The notes below the pieces were generated by a model, which did no database searches, was not told where the DNA came from, and worked only from the letters and a program-made list of their open reading frames with translations. Positions 54,994 to 63,426 of a stretch of 64,000 nt of DNA are shown here, in pieces; within the stretch, counting starts at the first letter, position 1, and every line of letters starts with the position of its first letter. Origin of the DNA: Desulfobulbaceae bacterium. Its GTDB lineage: Bacteria; Desulfobacterota; Desulfobulbia; Desulfobulbales; Desulfocapsaceae. The position numbers and the translations under genes were made by a program. Location of the stretch: positions 61,820 to 125,819 of the forward strand of contig WSXV01000006.1 of NCBI GenBank assembly GCA_009773475.1. The letters are read 5' to 3'.

Positions 54994-55605
54994 TTATGGC
55001 ATATCCGAGACCTTGAATCCAGGCGGAGATAAAGGATAACCTGGATGCCCTTCTTCAAGTGACGAAATCTCATGGAAAAGCGCTGCAAAGACGTCTGTAA
55101 TTCTGATAATCCCGACTATTTCAGTGTTCCGAGTCACAAGCAATGATGTATGTGCTCCAGCTACCAGTTTGTTGATAGCGGCATCGATGGGGCTGTCCTC
55201 AGACACATATTCTCCAGGAGTAAGTGTCTGCATGAATTCTTCTACTTTTTTGGCTGCGACTTCTCGCAAAACATCTTCTTTAATAATCTTTTTTTTGGTT
55301 GAGAATTGATCGCGGATATGCGAAATAAAGGCTTCGCTGAATTTGAACTTTCGGATATCCTCAATTTCATTGTCGAATTCGCGTACATTTTCCAGAGCCT
55401 TCAGCACCCGAAGCTGGCTTATCTTTCCGACTACATGCCCATCCAGATCAAAAACGAGGATAACCCTGTGTTGAAACTTATTTACCGCATATACCTCCTG
55501 AGCTCGCTCAAGCACCAAGATCGCTTCAACAAGGGATGTCCCCACCGGGACGGTCGCATATTCAGAGATGGGAACCATAAGGTCTTTCACAAGATAGTTT
55601 TTCAT
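54994..55605 (-). CDS. Tandem CBS-domain protein
   Basis: 203 residues, made of a CBS pair: the first (about 5-75; V-K-D-L-M-V-P-I and V-G-K-I-S-Q-L) and the second (about 120-185; L-T-P-G-E-Y-V-S-E-D-S and I-V-G-I-I-R-I-T-D-V). A charged helical stretch (about 75-120) links them. CBS pairs bind adenine nucleotides and sense energy state. It is transcribed ahead of the beta-helix gene and divergent from the PEPCK-like gene. Confidence 0.88.
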   Translation of the reverse strand: MKNYLVKDLMVPISEYATVPVGTSLVEAILVLERAQEVYAVNKFQHRVILVFDLDGHVVGKISQLRVLKALENVREFDNEIEDIRKFKFSEAFISHIRDQFSTKKKIIKEDVLREVAAKKVEEFMQTLTPGEYVSEDSPIDAAINKLVAGAHTSLLVTRNTEIVGIIRITDVFAALFHEISSLEEGHPGYPLSPPGFKVSDMP

Positions 55606-55768
55606 AATACACCCTCAATGACACAACAGATTTTTATATATTTATTTCCCAAGCTCTCCCCCACTGTCCAGAGACTTATCATTTAAAAAAAAATCAGGCA
55701 CGTGTCAATCATTCTTCGGGGGGCCTCAAGAGGGAGAGACGGCGGTCTCTTCAAACAAGACCGCTCTT

Positions 55769-55848
55769 TAGTGCTTTGCAGAATAATATTTCGTTTTTTT
55801 TCTGCTAGAAAAAAATCTACAAGGCACTTATCGCGTTCAGCGGGGTTA
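55769..55848 (+). repeat. 80-nt two-hairpin repeat, copy 2
   Basis: The same layout as copies at 40388 and 57783 but diverged in the stem. TAGTGCTTTGCAGAATAATA, a T-rich loop, then AAATCT-ACAAGGCACTTATC, followed by the small hairpin GCGTTCAGCG. It lies in the 411-bp gap between the CBS and PEPCK-like genes, whose remaining part holds a separate GCGGTCT...AGACCGC hairpin (about 55742-55764) and the promoter at 55914. Confidence 0.75.
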
Positions 55849-55913
55849 GAAACAAACCGACCAAGGGTAACATTTCACCGTTTCCCATGATCTCGAAACC
55901 CACAGATAAGTAG

Positions 55914-55943
55914 TTGACATTTAAAGTCACTTATACATATTAT
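55914..55943 (+). promoter_or_regulatory. Promoter of the PEPCK-like gene
   Basis: TTGACA (55914-55919), an 18-bp spacer and TATTAT (55938-55943). The ATG at 56017 follows after about 70 nt of leader and a GAGAGGAG ribosome-binding site. Confidence 0.6.
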
Positions 55944-56016
55944 AAAAAACCGAAACAATCCTTTTTAGCATTTTATACTTTTAACAATTCCACATCCACG
56001 AGAGGAGTTATAATTC

Positions 56017-57690
56017 ATGGCAACCATTCAACAGATTCCCCAATCCCCCTGGAGGGCCATTATCGAGACCGGTCTGCATGCCAACTCGGTCTCCAGGACC
56101 ACCATGGCCCAACTGTATGACCTTTCGCGACATCAGTCCGAGGTCATCGCCACCTCCCATCCCATGTATAAACCCGGCCAGTTTGGTCTTCCAAAAGATG
56201 CGGTGGTTCTGGTCTCCAATGATGGATCGGTGGTGGGACGCACAGCCAGGGCCCGTCTCCTGGTACGAAAATTTGACAAAACCCAGAGCGACAAGATCCA
56301 GGCTCTTCTACGTGAGGCAATCTATCAGTTTAATAAGCGGCCGAGCCTGCATCTCGAAGGCATCATCGGGCTGCATCCGGATTTTATGATCAAGGCACAC
56401 CTTTTAAGCCCGGTCACCGATGCCAAAAACATGCTTGACTGGGGGATTAACTTCTGCCCCTTTATCAAACCCTGGAGTGACACCTATGCCAAGTCAAGGA
56501 TTATCAATGAGCCAGATATTATCGCCTTTGCCGACCCTGAATGGAGCCATCCGGATTACCCCAACGGCTGTGTCATCATTGATGAGATGACCAATTGTAT
56601 TGCCATTCTCGGGCTCCGCTATTTTGGCGAGCGCAAAAAAGGAACCCTGACCCTGGCCTGGACCATCGGCGTGCGCCATAACATGGTGGCCTGTCATGGA
56701 GGCATCAAAAAGATTGGAGACAAACCGCCCATTGCAGTCTTCGGCCTTTCCGGTTCCGGCAAGTCTTCCATCACCAACAGTCTCGATCATGAAGGCCTGC
56801 TCACAGCCAAGGAAAAGGTCACCGTGGTTCACGATGACGCCTTTCTCATCGACCTTGAGAGTGATATAACGGTGGCCCTCGAACCCTCTCTCTTTGATAA
56901 AACCGATTCCGTGACCGCCGACGACTCGCTGCTCAAGTATTTCTATTCAGCCCAGAATATCGGGGTCATGAACACCGCCAACGGCGGCAAGGAGATGGTG
57001 AACGGAGATATTCGCAACAGCAATGGCCGCTGCCTGAAAAGCCGCGATATGTTCCGGCACGCCGAGTCCTGTCAACGCCCCGGCACCTTGATCTGGCTGC
57101 AGAAAGACACCAGCCTGCCACCCATCTCCAAGGTCACTGGCAGCTCTCTAGCTGTGGCTATGGGGGCATCCCTTTCCACTTTACGAGCCAAGGGAGTGGA
57201 GAATGTTGATGCCCGTGAGCTCGAAAAACTGGTCATTGAACCCTTTGCCAATCCCTTTCGAGTCCATACCCTGGTTGAAGATTGCGAGCAGTTTCGGAAA
57301 CTGTTCAAGATGGGGTGTGAATGTTTCATCATGAACACTCACGCCTTCGGGGTCGCGGATGATCTCGAGAATATCCCCAAGGAGCTGTCGCTGGCCATAG
57401 TTACGGCACTGGTGCGGGGCAATATTGAGTGGCGGGAGTGGCGGACCTTCAAGGGCCTGCTGGTGCCGAAGAACGGCAATGCCCTGTTTGGGCAGGATTT
57501 TGACCAAAAATATAAACCATCCAGAAGTCCGGAGTTTTTATGCTTTCAACGGGACCGACTGCAGGATCGAATCACCTTTCTTTCCCGGAAACGAGACGAT
57601 GAGCAGGACATGGCCAATACCTACATCGCCCCGCTGGTTTCAGCCAGGTTGACCATCGACCGGATCCTGACCCCTGATCTCTACCAGTGA
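56017..57690 (+). CDS. Divergent PEPCK-fold protein (ATP-type phosphoenolpyruvate carboxykinase-like)
   Basis: 557 residues. The P-loop F-G-L-S-G-S-G-K-S-S (about 244-253), a kinase-2-like H-D-D-A-F-L-I-D, an S-L-P-P-I-S-K-V segment and a late M-N-T-H-A-F-G match the layout of ATP-dependent PEP carboxykinase. However the usual GDDEH metal motif is altered to HDDAF, so PEP carboxykinase activity is not assured; a related kinase or an altered substrate is possible. It has its own promoter and ribosome-binding site, and the beta-helix and CBS genes lie divergently upstream. Confidence 0.75.
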   Translation: MATIQQIPQSPWRAIIETGLHANSVSRTTMAQLYDLSRHQSEVIATSHPMYKPGQFGLPKDAVVLVSNDGSVVGRTARARLLVRKFDKTQSDKIQALLREAIYQFNKRPSLHLEGIIGLHPDFMIKAHLLSPVTDAKNMLDWGINFCPFIKPWSDTYAKSRIINEPDIIAFADPEWSHPDYPNGCVIIDEMTNCIAILGLRYFGERKKGTLTLAWTIGVRHNMVACHGGIKKIGDKPPIAVFGLSGSGKSSITNSLDHEGLLTAKEKVTVVHDDAFLIDLESDITVALEPSLFDKTDSVTADDSLLKYFYSAQNIGVMNTANGGKEMVNGDIRNSNGRCLKSRDMFRHAESCQRPGTLIWLQKDTSLPPISKVTGSSLAVAMGASLSTLRAKGVENVDARELEKLVIEPFANPFRVHTLVEDCEQFRKLFKMGCECFIMNTHAFGVADDLENIPKELSLAIVTALVRGNIEWREWRTFKGLLVPKNGNALFGQDFDQKYKPSRSPEFLCFQRDRLQDRITFLSRKRDDEQDMANTYIAPLVSARLTIDRILTPDLYQ

Positions 57691-57782
57691 TATTTTAATG
57701 GGCGAAAGGCTGAGGGCATCACTTGAGATGAACCGTCCTGAACGTTGCTCTGTACACTGAGGATATTTCATGGCCTTTTTTT

Positions 57783-57862
57783 TAGTGACTTACAGATTAT
57801 TTTCTTGTTCTTTTTACAAGAAAATAATCTGTGCAAGGCACTTATCCCGTTCATCGGGGTTT
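57783..57862 (+). repeat. 80-nt two-hairpin repeat, copy 3
   Basis: TAGTGACTTACAGATTATTT-TCTTGT, the loop TCTTTTT, then ACAAGAAAATAATCTGT-GCAAGGCACT pair as a 17-bp perfect inner stem with an outer pairing. The second hairpin CCCGTTCATCGGG follows. It sits between the PEPCK-like gene and the M23-like gene, 26 nt before the latter's ATG. This is the best-preserved copy. Confidence 0.85.
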
Positions 57863-57888
57863 GAAGAGTAACCGAGCCTGCTTCCTCC

Positions 57889-58485
57889 ATGAATCGAGAA
57901 GGCCCCCTGTCTCTCAGCCTTACCAATCTTCCGAAGGAATCCTTCTTCCGTCGTTTTGCGGAGTTGAATCGCCTGGGATACATTTCACACTTTCTCTTCC
58001 CGTCAGGCATGCTCTTCAACGATGCGCAATTCTGGTGGGGAGACAAGCACAAACGCCCGGCCGTGCATGAAGGAATGGATATTTTCTTCATGCAGGGCCT
58101 TGACGGGATGACCTCAAGGGTTGCCGACCAGATGCTGATCCCGGCCTTTCTGTCGGGACAACAGGTCCACTTTCATCGTGATTTTTTGGGAGAAACCATC
58201 TATATTCAACACCCAGAGATGCGGCTGAATGGCGCTGTTCTGCATACCCTCTATGGCCACCTCCACCCCGGAAGCGCTCCTTTTCATCCTTGTATTATCA
58301 ACAAGGGACAGGAACTGGGAACCATCAGTTCCCCTCCTGAGTCAAGCGCTGTCCCTGCCCACCTGCATATCAGCTGCGCCTGGATAATAAAAGAGGATCA
58401 GCAGCTGAATGGTCTTACCTGGGAGACCATGGCTGCAAACAGCAGTGTTGTTTTTACTGACCCCCTCCCTTTTCTTCTCCAATAG
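57889..58485 (+). CDS. M23-type metallopeptidase-like protein
   Basis: 198 residues without a signal peptide. H-E-G-M-D-I (HxxxD), L-Y-G-H-L, and A-H-L-H-I-S (HxH) match the three zinc-site motifs of the M23 fold, which usually cleaves peptidoglycan cross-links. The lack of an export signal and short length are odd for a cell-wall enzyme. The ATG has no strong ribosome-binding site, and repeat copy 3 ends 26 nt upstream of it. A role outside the cell wall is possible. Confidence 0.6.
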   Translation: MNREGPLSLSLTNLPKESFFRRFAELNRLGYISHFLFPSGMLFNDAQFWWGDKHKRPAVHEGMDIFFMQGLDGMTSRVADQMLIPAFLSGQQVHFHRDFLGETIYIQHPEMRLNGAVLHTLYGHLHPGSAPFHPCIINKGQELGTISSPPESSAVPAHLHISCAWIIKEDQQLNGLTWETMAANSSVVFTDPLPFLLQ

Positions 58486-58536
58486 AACCGGGAGATGGAC
58501 AGCAATTATTAACCCATCTTGTCAGTAACTCTAACC

Positions 58537-58986
58537 ATGCATATCCTGGTGGACGCCGACTCCTGTCCCGGAATCATCAAAAACATCCTCTATAAGGCCG
58601 TGGAAAGAACCGGGACCAGAATGACCCTGGTGGCAGATCGTCCACTGACGACTCCGCCATCCGCGTACATCCAGAAAATCCAGGTCAAGCCGGGACTCAA
58701 TGCGGCGGATATCCGGATCATCACCCTGGCACAGATCGGCGATCTGGTTATCACCGATGACATCCCCCTCGCCTCGGCAGTCATCGCCAAGGGAAGCCTG
58801 GCGCTGAACCAACGGGGCGAGATGCTACGGGAAGAAAATATTGCCGAACGGCTCTCAGCTCGAGACTTTATGACTGAACTGCGGGAAAGCGGCATCGATA
58901 CCGGCGGCCCGGCGCCGCTGACCCAAAGAGACCGGCAATCGTTTGCCAACCAGCTGGACCGGTTACTGGTTCAGCAAAGAATCTGA
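58537..58986 (+). CDS. YaiI/YqxD (UPF0178, DUF188) family protein
   Basis: 149 residues with the family signature at the N-terminus (I-L-V-D-A-D-S-C-P, residues 3-11), V-I-T-D-D-I-P-L-A in the middle and L-N-Q-R-G-E-M near 90. It has a PIN-like fold; the acidic residues could bind metal. Function is unknown. I chose the ATG at 58537 because it begins at the conserved M-x-I-L-V-D; a TTG six codons upstream is unlikely. The TerC gene follows with 34 bp. Confidence 0.88.
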   Translation: MHILVDADSCPGIIKNILYKAVERTGTRMTLVADRPLTTPPSAYIQKIQVKPGLNAADIRIITLAQIGDLVITDDIPLASAVIAKGSLALNQRGEMLREENIAERLSARDFMTELRESGIDTGGPAPLTQRDRQSFANQLDRLLVQQRI

Positions 58987-59020
58987 CCTTTACCTTAAAT
59001 ACATACCAACAAGAAATATT

Positions 59021-59782
59021 ATGGAATGGTTGAGCTCCCCTGAAGTCTGGATGTCCCTTATCACACTGACCGCCCTGGAAATAGTCCTCGGGGTTGACAA
59101 TATTATCTTTATCGCCATCCTTGTTGGCCATCTTCCCCAGAAACAACAGGCCCGGGGCCGAACTATCGGCCTGGCCATGGCCATGCTCACCCGCATCGGC
59201 CTGCTCTTTTCCATCACCCTGATTATGCGGCTGACCCATCCCTTTGTCACCCTGTTCGGTCATGGGATCTCCGGGCGTGATCTGATCCTCATCGGCGGCG
59301 GCCTGTTTCTGCTTGCCAAAAGTACCCTGGAGATCCATGAAAGTCTGGAAGGAGATGAACTGGAAGAACATACTACCAAAAAAAAATTCGCCTCCTTCTG
59401 GCCCACCATTGTCCAGATCATGATCCTTGATATCGTCTTCTCTCTGGACTCAGTCATTACTGCAGTGGGCCTGTCGGACAAGCTGGCAATCATGGTCACG
59501 GCCATCGTCATTGCAGTGGGGGTGATGCTCTTTCTGGCCGGCGCCATCTCCAAGTTTGTTGATGATCACCCCACCATCAAGGTGCTGGCCCTGAGCTTTC
59601 TACTGCTGGTGGGGATGGCCCTGATTGGGGAAGGCTTTACCCTCCATATCCCCAAAGGCTACATCTACTTTGCCATGGCCTTCTCGGTCTTTGTGGAGAT
59701 GCTGAACATGCGGCTGCGAAAACAAAAGACGGCACCAGTGCGACTACGCAAGTCGGTTGCCATTGATCTCGACGTCGACTAG
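59021..59782 (+). CDS. TerC-family integral membrane protein
   Basis: 253 residues with about seven transmembrane helices and the TerC motifs G-V-D-N-I-I-F-I (about 24-31) and L-D-I-V-F-S-L-D-S-V (around 145), whose Asp residues line a metal path. This is the small, YgdQ/YkoY-type TerC, not linked to tellurite genes here; manganese or other metal-ion export is the likely job. The ATG at 59021 is chosen because earlier frames run into YaiI. Confidence 0.92.
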   Translation: MEWLSSPEVWMSLITLTALEIVLGVDNIIFIAILVGHLPQKQQARGRTIGLAMAMLTRIGLLFSITLIMRLTHPFVTLFGHGISGRDLILIGGGLFLLAKSTLEIHESLEGDELEEHTTKKKFASFWPTIVQIMILDIVFSLDSVITAVGLSDKLAIMVTAIVIAVGVMLFLAGAISKFVDDHPTIKVLALSFLLLVGMALIGEGFTLHIPKGYIYFAMAFSVFVEMLNMRLRKQKTAPVRLRKSVAIDLDVD

Positions 59783-59799
59783 GCGCCGCCACCCCATCC

Positions 59800-60831
59800 A
59801 TGCATGTTCATACCCTTATTGTCGGCGCAGGCCCTGGCGGTCTGGCCTGTGCCAGAATGCTTGCAGAGCATGGACTCAAGCCCCTGGTCATTGAACGCAA
59901 AGAAAGCATCGGGGGCAAGGTCTGTGCCGGTGGGATTACCTGGGGAGGGCTCATCAGCCGGGTTCCCGCAGATCTTGCTGAAAAATCCTTTCCGGTGCAG
60001 CACATCATCACCCCTCTGCAGAGAATATGCATCGAAGAACCAACGCCCATCATCGCCACCGTCAATCGCGTCAAGCTGGGCCGGTATATGTCCCAGCAGG
60101 CCATTACAGCCGGGGCTGAGATCATGACCGGCTGGCAGGTCAAGCGGATCCATGGCCAAGAGCTGACCATGGAGCATAAAGACACGCGGCAACAACAGAG
60201 CATTACCTTTGATTATCTGGTCGGGGCAGACGGATCGAGCTCGATGGTGCGAAGACATGTCGGGCTTGCCAGCACCAGAATCGGGATCGGGATTACTTAT
60301 CAGATCAGCGGCGATCTCACCGACATGGAATGGCACCTGAACAACCGCTATTTCGGCAATGGCTATGGCTGGATCTTTCCCCATGGCAACACCGTCTCCA
60401 TTGGCGCCTATGCGCCCAAGGCAACCATGCCCGCTGCCCTGCTGAAAAAAGGCCTGCTCACCTGGGCGGAACGTTTAGGATTCCCGCTCGGCCAGGAACA
60501 GGCCCGGGCCGAATATATCAACTTCGATTATCAGGGCTGGAAATTCGGCAGGACCTTCCTAGTGGGAGATGCGGCAGGCTTAGCCTCCGGCTTGACCGGC
60601 GAGGGAATCTACCCGGCCATCCTCTCCGGGGAAGAAGTGGCTCGCACCATTATTAATCCGGATATTAGAAGCATGGTCATGGAAAAGCTGATCCACAAAC
60701 ACCGGCTGCACAGCCGAATGGTTCGCTTGACAAGCCTCAACTCCGCTTTCAACTGCCTTGCCGGAGAAGGCGTGGCATTGGGGCTCCGCTGCGGGGTAAT
60801 CAAATTCAATAAACTGGAAATGGCGGTATAA
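59800..60831 (+). CDS. Geranylgeranyl-reductase-family FAD oxidoreductase
   Basis: 343 residues. Dinucleotide-binding fold at the start (V-G-A-G-P-G-G-L-A-C-A, about 6-16), K-V-C-A-G-G, Y-L-V-G-A-D-G-S-S-S-M-V, and F-L-V-G-D-A-A-G-L-A-S-G near 256 are those of the geranylgeranyl reductase/menaquinone-modifying group. It reduces isoprenoid double bonds in lipids or quinones. It starts 17 bp after TerC. Confidence 0.9.
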   Translation: MHVHTLIVGAGPGGLACARMLAEHGLKPLVIERKESIGGKVCAGGITWGGLISRVPADLAEKSFPVQHIITPLQRICIEEPTPIIATVNRVKLGRYMSQQAITAGAEIMTGWQVKRIHGQELTMEHKDTRQQQSITFDYLVGADGSSSMVRRHVGLASTRIGIGITYQISGDLTDMEWHLNNRYFGNGYGWIFPHGNTVSIGAYAPKATMPAALLKKGLLTWAERLGFPLGQEQARAEYINFDYQGWKFGRTFLVGDAAGLASGLTGEGIYPAILSGEEVARTIINPDIRSMVMEKLIHKHRLHSRMVRLTSLNSAFNCLAGEGVALGLRCGVIKFNKLEMAV

Positions 60832-60900
60832 GGCCTCTGCTCTTGAAGTGCGCCCTTTCACTCTGCCCTTCCATCCTTCAGCATTCAACCATTCAACGCC

Positions 60901-61173
60901 ATGCCCCAGACAACCAAAAGAAGAATTAAAACCCTGTATCTGAACATCGCATTTCTGGTCACCGGCGCCGCCATCCTCCTCTTTCTTTTCAACGCGCCCA
61001 AAGAGACCACGGCAAAACTGCCCAAAGACTCCGATCACAGCCGGTTTCAGAATATGAACAAAAAAGAGGCGGAAAAGTTCTGCACCGAATGTCATTCCCC
61101 GGAAGGCGGCTCCCCCCTCCCGGAAGGCCATCCCCCCAAATATCGGTGTCTCTTCTGCCATAAACGCAACTGA
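60901..61173 (+). CDS. Small membrane-anchored dihaem cytochrome c
   Basis: 90 residues: one hydrophobic segment near the start (about 12-27), then a soluble part with two C-x-x-C-H haem-binding motifs (C-T-E-C-H about residue 61, C-L-F-C-H about residue 83). It would sit on the periplasmic face as an electron carrier. The second motif ends only a few residues before the C-terminus. No oxidoreductase gene adjoins it. Confidence 0.85.
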   Translation: MPQTTKRRIKTLYLNIAFLVTGAAILLFLFNAPKETTAKLPKDSDHSRFQNMNKKEAEKFCTECHSPEGGSPLPEGHPPKYRCLFCHKRN

Positions 61174-61257
61174 CAGTTCGCGGAAGTTCAATGCAGGATA
61201 AAACGGACAGATCGGTTTTCAGACTGAAAACATTCTTTTGATATGAGGACAGACAAG

Positions 61258-61920
61258 ATGACACAAACAGAGTGGAAGATTCCGGCACTGGAGATCCTTC
61301 AGGCCGGGCCGGTGGTTCCAGTCATGGTGATTCATGAGCTGGGACATGCCATCCCCCTGGCCCAGGCTTTAGTGGCAGGAGGGATCACGGTCCTGGAGAT
61401 TGTCCTGCGCACGCCGGTGGCCCTGGCTGCCATCAACGCCATTGCCAGCAAGGTGCCGGAGGCCATCACCGGTGCCGGGACAGTGGCCAATGTCGGAGAT
61501 CTCGAAGCCGTCACCGAGGCCGGCGCCCTCTTTGCGATCAGCCCGGGACTGACCCGTGAGCTCATCGATGCCGCCCTACAGGGCCCCATAGCCTTGATCC
61601 CTGGGATTTCCACCATCTCCGAGCTGATGCTTGGCATGGACAAGGGCTATCGGCAGTTCAAGTTTTTTCCGGCGGAGGCCGCAGGCGGCATCAAAATGCT
61701 CAAGTCCATCGCAGGGCCCTTCCCCCAGGTCAGCTTTTGCCCCACTGGCGGCATCTCCGCCGTCAACTATCGCGACTATCTGGCCCTGAAAAATGTGGCC
61801 TGTGTCGGCGGTTCCTGGTTCGTTCCAGCGCATCTGATTGCCGCACAAGACTGGAACGCCATCAGCGAGTTGGCGGCAGCAACTGTTGCTGATGCCGCCA
61901 ACTCAGCGGACAGGGAATAG
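61258..61920 (+). CDS. eda: 2-dehydro-3-deoxy-phosphogluconate (KDPG) aldolase
   Basis: 220 residues of the class I KDPG/KHG aldolase family. The Schiff-base Lys is in F-K-F-F-P-A-E, and the catalytic Glu is in V-L-E-I-V-L-R-T. It splits KDPG to pyruvate and glyceraldehyde 3-phosphate in the Entner-Doudoroff route. I chose ATG 61258 because GAGGAC lies ahead of it; the frame extends to an ATG at 61243. It is convergent with the MBL-fold gene, 8 bp apart. No edd gene is visible. Confidence 0.92.
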   Translation: MTQTEWKIPALEILQAGPVVPVMVIHELGHAIPLAQALVAGGITVLEIVLRTPVALAAINAIASKVPEAITGAGTVANVGDLEAVTEAGALFAISPGLTRELIDAALQGPIALIPGISTISELMLGMDKGYRQFKFFPAEAAGGIKMLKSIAGPFPQVSFCPTGGISAVNYRDYLALKNVACVGGSWFVPAHLIAAQDWNAISELAAATVADAANSADRE

Positions 61921-61928
61921 TTTTCTGC

Positions 61929-62693
61929 TCAAGTACGGGGTAATTCTCCGGGTCTCCAATCCACCTTCCTGCCGACCCCTCCGGCAAGATAGAATGCACC
62001 AAAAGTCCCGGTGAACATCTCCCTGGCAAGATCCCCGGTACAATGGGTGGGACAGAGACGCCGCACGCCATGGCTTTTCAGCGAAGCACCAAGTCTTTCC
62101 AATTCATCGTGGTCACTGTCCGAGAGGTGAAAACCTCCCATCAGCAGTAAAATATCCTTGCCCAGCATCTCCTGGGTCCGGGTGGCAATCTTCTCGATCC
62201 CGGGATGGGCGCAACCGGTGACAACAATCACTCCCTCGCCCATGTCAATCACCAAGGCCTGTTCGCCAATTTCCCCCATCACCCCGGTGGAGTAGAGATT
62301 CTCGCCGATTTTTGTCGGCATCCCATCAATCACGCTCACCTTCCTGACCGCCCCTCGTAGGTCTCGAAGATAAAGTTTGGAGAGAGAATCAGGGGCAACG
62401 ATTTCCAGATGCGGCGCAAGCTCGATCACCGAGTCAAGCCCGCCGATGTGATCCCAGTGGGGATGGGAAATAAAGAGCATCTCCACAGACGTCGGATCAA
62501 GGCCCATTTTCTCCATGTTTTGGAGAAGAACGCGGCCATTGCTTCCAGTGTCAAACAGAATGGTCTGGCCGGCCATCTCAATCAAACAGGCAAATCCCCA
62601 CAGCGACTGCAAGTCCGGATTGCAGGGATAGTTATCAAACACGATGCTCAAGCTGATGCCGTGGTGATCAGAAGGCGTTACTAAATCACTCAT
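61929..62693 (-). CDS. MBL-fold hydrolase (dihydropterin-phosphate-synthase type)
   Basis: 254 residues. Metal ligands H-P-H-W-D-H-I-G-G-L-D, then G-C-A-H-P-G-I and G-G-F-H-L and P-T-H-C-T-G-D, resemble the COG1237 group, some of which make a methanopterin precursor. The exact substrate is unclear. Candidate starts at 62693, 62702 and 62705 exist; I use 62693, which begins just before the conserved part. A triplicated 12-bp repeat lies upstream. Confidence 0.88.
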   Translation of the reverse strand: MSDLVTPSDHHGISLSIVFDNYPCNPDLQSLWGFACLIEMAGQTILFDTGSNGRVLLQNMEKMGLDPTSVEMLFISHPHWDHIGGLDSVIELAPHLEIVAPDSLSKLYLRDLRGAVRKVSVIDGMPTKIGENLYSTGVMGEIGEQALVIDMGEGVIVVTGCAHPGIEKIATRTQEMLGKDILLLMGGFHLSDSDHDELERLGASLKSHGVRRLCPTHCTGDLAREMFTGTFGAFYLAGGVGRKVDWRPGELPRT

Positions 62694-62764
62694 TGTGTGC
62701 ATCATTCCCCCACAATTCGACTCGAGTTTAGAACCGGCTTGAGCTCTTAAAGAAGTTATTAACA

Positions 62765-62827
62765 AGTTATGAACATTTTGATGAACATTTTGATGAACAT
62801 TTTGATCAAGTCGCTATGTTCATAACA
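62765..62827. repeat. Triplicated 12-bp repeat flanked by an 11-bp inverted repeat
   Basis: GAACATTTTGAT occurs three times without spacing (62771-62806), and the perfect inverted repeat GTTATGAACAT (62766-62776) and ATGTTCATAAC (62816-62826) brackets it. It lies 72-134 bp upstream of the chosen start of the minus-strand MBL gene, where operator repeats would be expected. Confidence 0.7.
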
Positions 62828-62919
62828 CCTTTTCCGGCAAGGTTCAGTCGTCTCAATAAACAAAAAATGGAAACAGCTCATTACATGCTTGATCGGACAA
62901 ATGGAGTGGACAAGGGCAG

Positions 62920-63420
62920 TTAGCGAAGGAGATGCTTCTGCCTCCGTTTCTCCCTGATTTTTATAAAGAAACGCAAAGAGAGGAAATAACTGGGAACAGC
63001 GCAGGGAAGGGCCAGCGCTACTCCCCCGACAAGAAGGACAATCACCGCTTCACCCCCGAGACCGGCAACAATTTTCATGGATTGAGTCAGGCCGGGATGT
63101 TGCAAGAGGAGCTCGAGCACTTCTTTGATCCCCGACCAAGTGAGCTCGTATGGGGTCAGGGCATTACCGACTATGGTGGAAAGATAATACTGGGGGACAT
63201 AGGTGACGGGGTTACACACCAGAAAACTTGCCAGGATCCCGGCAATGGTTGAGCTTCTGGTGGCAAGCGTGGCCATGACGATAAGAATGGTATGGAGCGG
63301 CATGGTGGGGGTAATACCGAAAAAAACCCCAATGGCAGTACCGAGAGCCAATGAATGGGGATCCCCTTTCAACCTTAAAAATTTGAGATAATAAAATTTA
63401 CTGATTCGCTTTGGGTTCAT
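62920..63420 (-). CDS. DUF2062 membrane protein
   Basis: 166 residues. Matches DUF2062: G-D-P-H-S-L-A-L-G-T-A-I-G-V-F-F-G near the start and N-P-V-T-Y-V-P-Q-Y-Y in the middle, with about three transmembrane helices (about 22-50, 58-74, 122-145). A short basic segment follows at the C-terminus. Its function is unknown. The tsaD gene ends 6 bp before its ATG. Confidence 0.88.
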   Translation of the reverse strand: MNPKRISKFYYLKFLRLKGDPHSLALGTAIGVFFGITPTMPLHTILIVMATLATRSSTIAGILASFLVCNPVTYVPQYYLSTIVGNALTPYELTWSGIKEVLELLLQHPGLTQSMKIVAGLGGEAVIVLLVGGVALALPCAVPSYFLSLRFFIKIREKRRQKHLLR

Positions 63421-63426
63421 CGGCGG

